From assembly GCA_003446735.1 (NCBI GenBank), contig DMCJ01000057.1, positions 1 to 6,947 of the forward strand: DNA of 6,947 nucleotides, read 5' to 3'. The notes beneath the pieces are model-generated. The model ran no database searches, was not told the origin of the DNA, and saw nothing but the letters and a program-made list of their open reading frames with translations. Origin of the DNA: Lachnospiraceae bacterium (GTDB taxonomy: Bacteria; Bacillota; Clostridia; Lachnospirales; Lachnospiraceae). Below are positions 5,413-6,947 of the stretch, piece after piece. The number at the start of each line of letters is the position of its first letter. Position 1 is the first letter of the stretch. The translations under genes and the position numbers were made by a program.

Positions 5413-6483
5413 ATGGCATCTCCTGAAAAGAAAGACAACAAAAACTATCATGATCGTGTTCAGATCGAACAGACTCTCAAATTACGCGAAGTAATGGAAA
5501 CTCTGCCCGGCTTTTGCCGCCGGTTTTTCAGAGGTGTGGATAATACCATGTCTGCCCGCACCAAATTAGGCTATGCCCTCGATCTTCGCATTTTCTTCGA
5601 ATACATGCACGAAAACAATTCATCCCTTAAAGAAACGGATATAAGGGACTTTCCTCTTGATATCTTAGATAAGATAGGCAAGGAAGATATCGAAGAATAT
5701 ATGGAATATCTCTCCTATTACATCAAGGACGGAAAGGAATATACGAACGATGAAAGGGGCAAAGCCAGGAAGCTTGCTTCTTTAAGGAGTTTCTATAATT
5801 ATTTTTACACATCAGAGCTTATAGAAAAAAATCCCGCCTCTCTTATAAAAACTCCCAAATTACATGAAAAAGAGATAATCCGTTTAGATCCAAACGAAGT
5901 TGCCACTTTACTTGATGCCGTTGAAAGCGGCGACGGACTTACAAAATCCGAAATGAAATATCACGCCAAAACAAAGGTAAGGGATCTGGCCCTTCTTACT
6001 CTTTTACTCGGAACCGGGATCCGTGTTTCGGAATGCGTGGGGTTAAATATCCAGGATGTGGATATTGAAAACGGAGGCCTTACAGTACATCGAAAAGGCG
6101 GTTATAATGCCATTGTTTATTTTGGCGATGAAGTGGAAGCTGCACTTTCCGAGTATCTGATGGAACGGGCAAAGATGCAGCCTTTTTCCGAGGATGACAG
6201 GGATGCCTTGTTTTTATCCTTACAAAACCGCAGGATCTCGGTCCGGGCGGTGGAAAACCTGGTCAAAAAATATGCTTCTCAGGTGACTACATTAAAGAAA
6301 ATCACCCCCCACAAGCTTCGTAGTACATATGGCACTAATCTCTATAAAGAAAGCGGCGACATCTATCTCGTAGCCAGTGTCCTTGGTCATAAGGATGTAA
6401 ATACCACAAAGCGCCACTATGCCGATATGAACGAAGAAGCAAAACGCGCAGCCCGAAACATGGTCAAGCTGCGCAAGGAGTAA
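5413..6483 (+). CDS. Tyrosine-type recombinase/integrase (XerC/XerD-like)
   Basis: This 356-residue site-specific recombinase cuts and rejoins DNA through a phosphotyrosine link. An N-terminal SAM-like core-binding domain spans about residues 30-150 and the catalytic domain about 160-350. All catalytic residues are visible: Arg204 in TGIRVSE, Lys228 in HRKGG, His300 and Arg303 in TPHKLRS, His326 in LGHKD, and nucleophile Tyr336 in KRHYADM. It is longer than XerC/XerD (about 300 residues), with an extra charged N-terminus and a longer insert near residues 100-118. No phage, transposon or attachment-site neighbours are visible, so a chromosomal housekeeping or lineage-specific role is more likely than a recent mobile element. 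The SD is weak: the only AAGG is 14 bases upstream of the ATG, so translation may be inefficient or the true start uncertain. It converges on the LysM gene with a 3-base gap and no terminator. Confidence 0.92.
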   Translation: MASPEKKDNKNYHDRVQIEQTLKLREVMETLPGFCRRFFRGVDNTMSARTKLGYALDLRIFFEYMHENNSSLKETDIRDFPLDILDKIGKEDIEEYMEYLSYYIKDGKEYTNDERGKARKLASLRSFYNYFYTSELIEKNPASLIKTPKLHEKEIIRLDPNEVATLLDAVESGDGLTKSEMKYHAKTKVRDLALLTLLLGTGIRVSECVGLNIQDVDIENGGLTVHRKGGYNAIVYFGDEVEAALSEYLMERAKMQPFSEDDRDALFLSLQNRRISVRAVENLVKKYASQVTTLKKITPHKLRSTYGTNLYKESGDIYLVASVLGHKDVNTTKRHYADMNEEAKRAARNMVKLRKE

Positions 6484-6486
6484 AGT

Positions 6487-6936
6487 TTAATAAACATATT
6501 CTGTGCTGTAATAAGGAATAACAATATACTGTCCCGCCTTAATCGTGTCGGTATACATATGATTGATATCCTTTACCTCGTTAATATATTCTTTATAAGA
6601 TTCCTCATGAGCGTTCTGCCTGGCGATGCTCCAGAGTGTATCCCCTTTCTGAACCATATACGATGTGAAATATTTATAATATATCTGACTGTCCTCAGCC
6701 TGGGCTTTTGTAGGTACCAGCAGGCCGAGGATAACAGACATGAGGACCATGGCGAATGCAGAAGCGAGTTTCAGGGGAAGGGACTTGCGCTTCTTATTCT
6801 TCCTGATCTTTCTGAAGGTATTGGATCTATTCACAGACCGGTTGTCGTATCTGTCGGCGATTATCTCGCCGCGACGATTCTCTGTTCTCCTGTTAATTTC
6901 ATGTAATGGAATATAATTTACAGTTATCTCTCTCAT
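6487..6936 (-). CDS. Membrane-anchored or secreted LysM protein (YneA-like architecture)
   Basis: This 149-residue protein has a basic cytoplasmic N-terminus of about 52 residues rich in Arg, Asn and Lys. One hydrophobic segment follows (about 53-75), ending in TKAQA|ED, a possible signal-peptidase site after Ala80. A single LysM domain (about 92-142; YMVQKGDTLWSIA, then IKAGQYIVIPY) would bind peptidoglycan. A single N-terminal membrane segment plus C-terminal LysM is the plan of YneA, the SOS cell-division inhibitor encoded next to lexA in Bacillus. In Firmicutes such genes often lie divergent from lexA, so lexA may lie just right of this window; that is inference. The long basic N-terminus is unusual for YneA (about 105 residues). 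The ATG (6934-6936) has a strong GGAGG 6 bases upstream, at the window edge. A general LysM cell-wall protein is the alternative. Confidence 0.85.
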   Translation of the reverse strand: MREITVNYIPLHEINRRTENRRGEIIADRYDNRSVNRSNTFRKIRKNKKRKSLPLKLASAFAMVLMSVILGLLVPTKAQAEDSQIYYKYFTSYMVQKGDTLWSIARQNAHEESYKEYINEVKDINHMYTDTIKAGQYIVIPYYSTEYVY

Positions 6937-6947
6937 AATACGCCTCC

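Noticed and set aside
6446..6474. Inverted repeat GCGCAG...CTGCGC at the end of the recombinase gene, considered as a terminator
   Set aside because: The loop is 17 bases, no T-run follows on either strand, and the repeat lies in coding sequence.

Overview
The window reads as ordinary chromosome from a moderately AT-rich Gram-positive anaerobe, most likely Clostridia and probably Lachnospiraceae. This rests on strong AAGGAG-type Shine-Dalgarno (SD) sites, sigma-A-like promoters, a Firmicutes-type L19, and protein relatives typical of that family. It is inference from sequence style, not a database match. I see no rRNA, tRNA, CRISPR array or insertion sequence, and no gene-free stretch longer than 300 bases.

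Layout: (1) Positions 1-3409 hold a minus-strand operon. A well-formed promoter (3381-3409) drives a Sir2-like gene, then a GH13 glycogen-debranching-like gene, then a DUF5662 gene. The last two overlap by 4 bases. An SD at the left edge suggests a further gene outside the window. (2) Positions 3431-3915 hold rplS (ribosomal protein L19) on the minus strand, with its own promoter, a structured leader and an intrinsic terminator. (3) Positions 3919-5286 hold an AI-2E/PerM-type membrane protein on the minus strand. (4) Positions 5287-5412 are an intergenic region with two face-to-face promoters around a perfect 8-bp dyad. (5) Positions 5413-6483 hold a plus-strand tyrosine recombinase with all catalytic residues. 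(6) Positions 6487-6936 hold a minus-strand membrane-anchored LysM protein of YneA-like architecture, convergent with the recombinase and only 3 bases from it.

The most interesting part is the left operon. Both enzyme-like proteins keep their fold-defining motifs but have lost catalytic residues. The GH13 protein has Met in place of the nucleophile Asp, Asp in place of the acid/base Glu, and Tyr-Gln in place of the His-Asp that includes the transition-state stabiliser. The sirtuin-like protein has Tyr in place of the catalytic His and altered NAD-binding motifs, while its four zinc cysteines remain. Between them, a 15-bp near-perfect hairpin contains the SD of the GH13 gene and is followed by six T's that run into its TTG start codon. 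This arrangement could act as an attenuator or a coupling switch. I infer two linked pseudoenzymes, possibly with binding or regulatory roles in carbohydrate-reserve metabolism. The sequence cannot prove that role.
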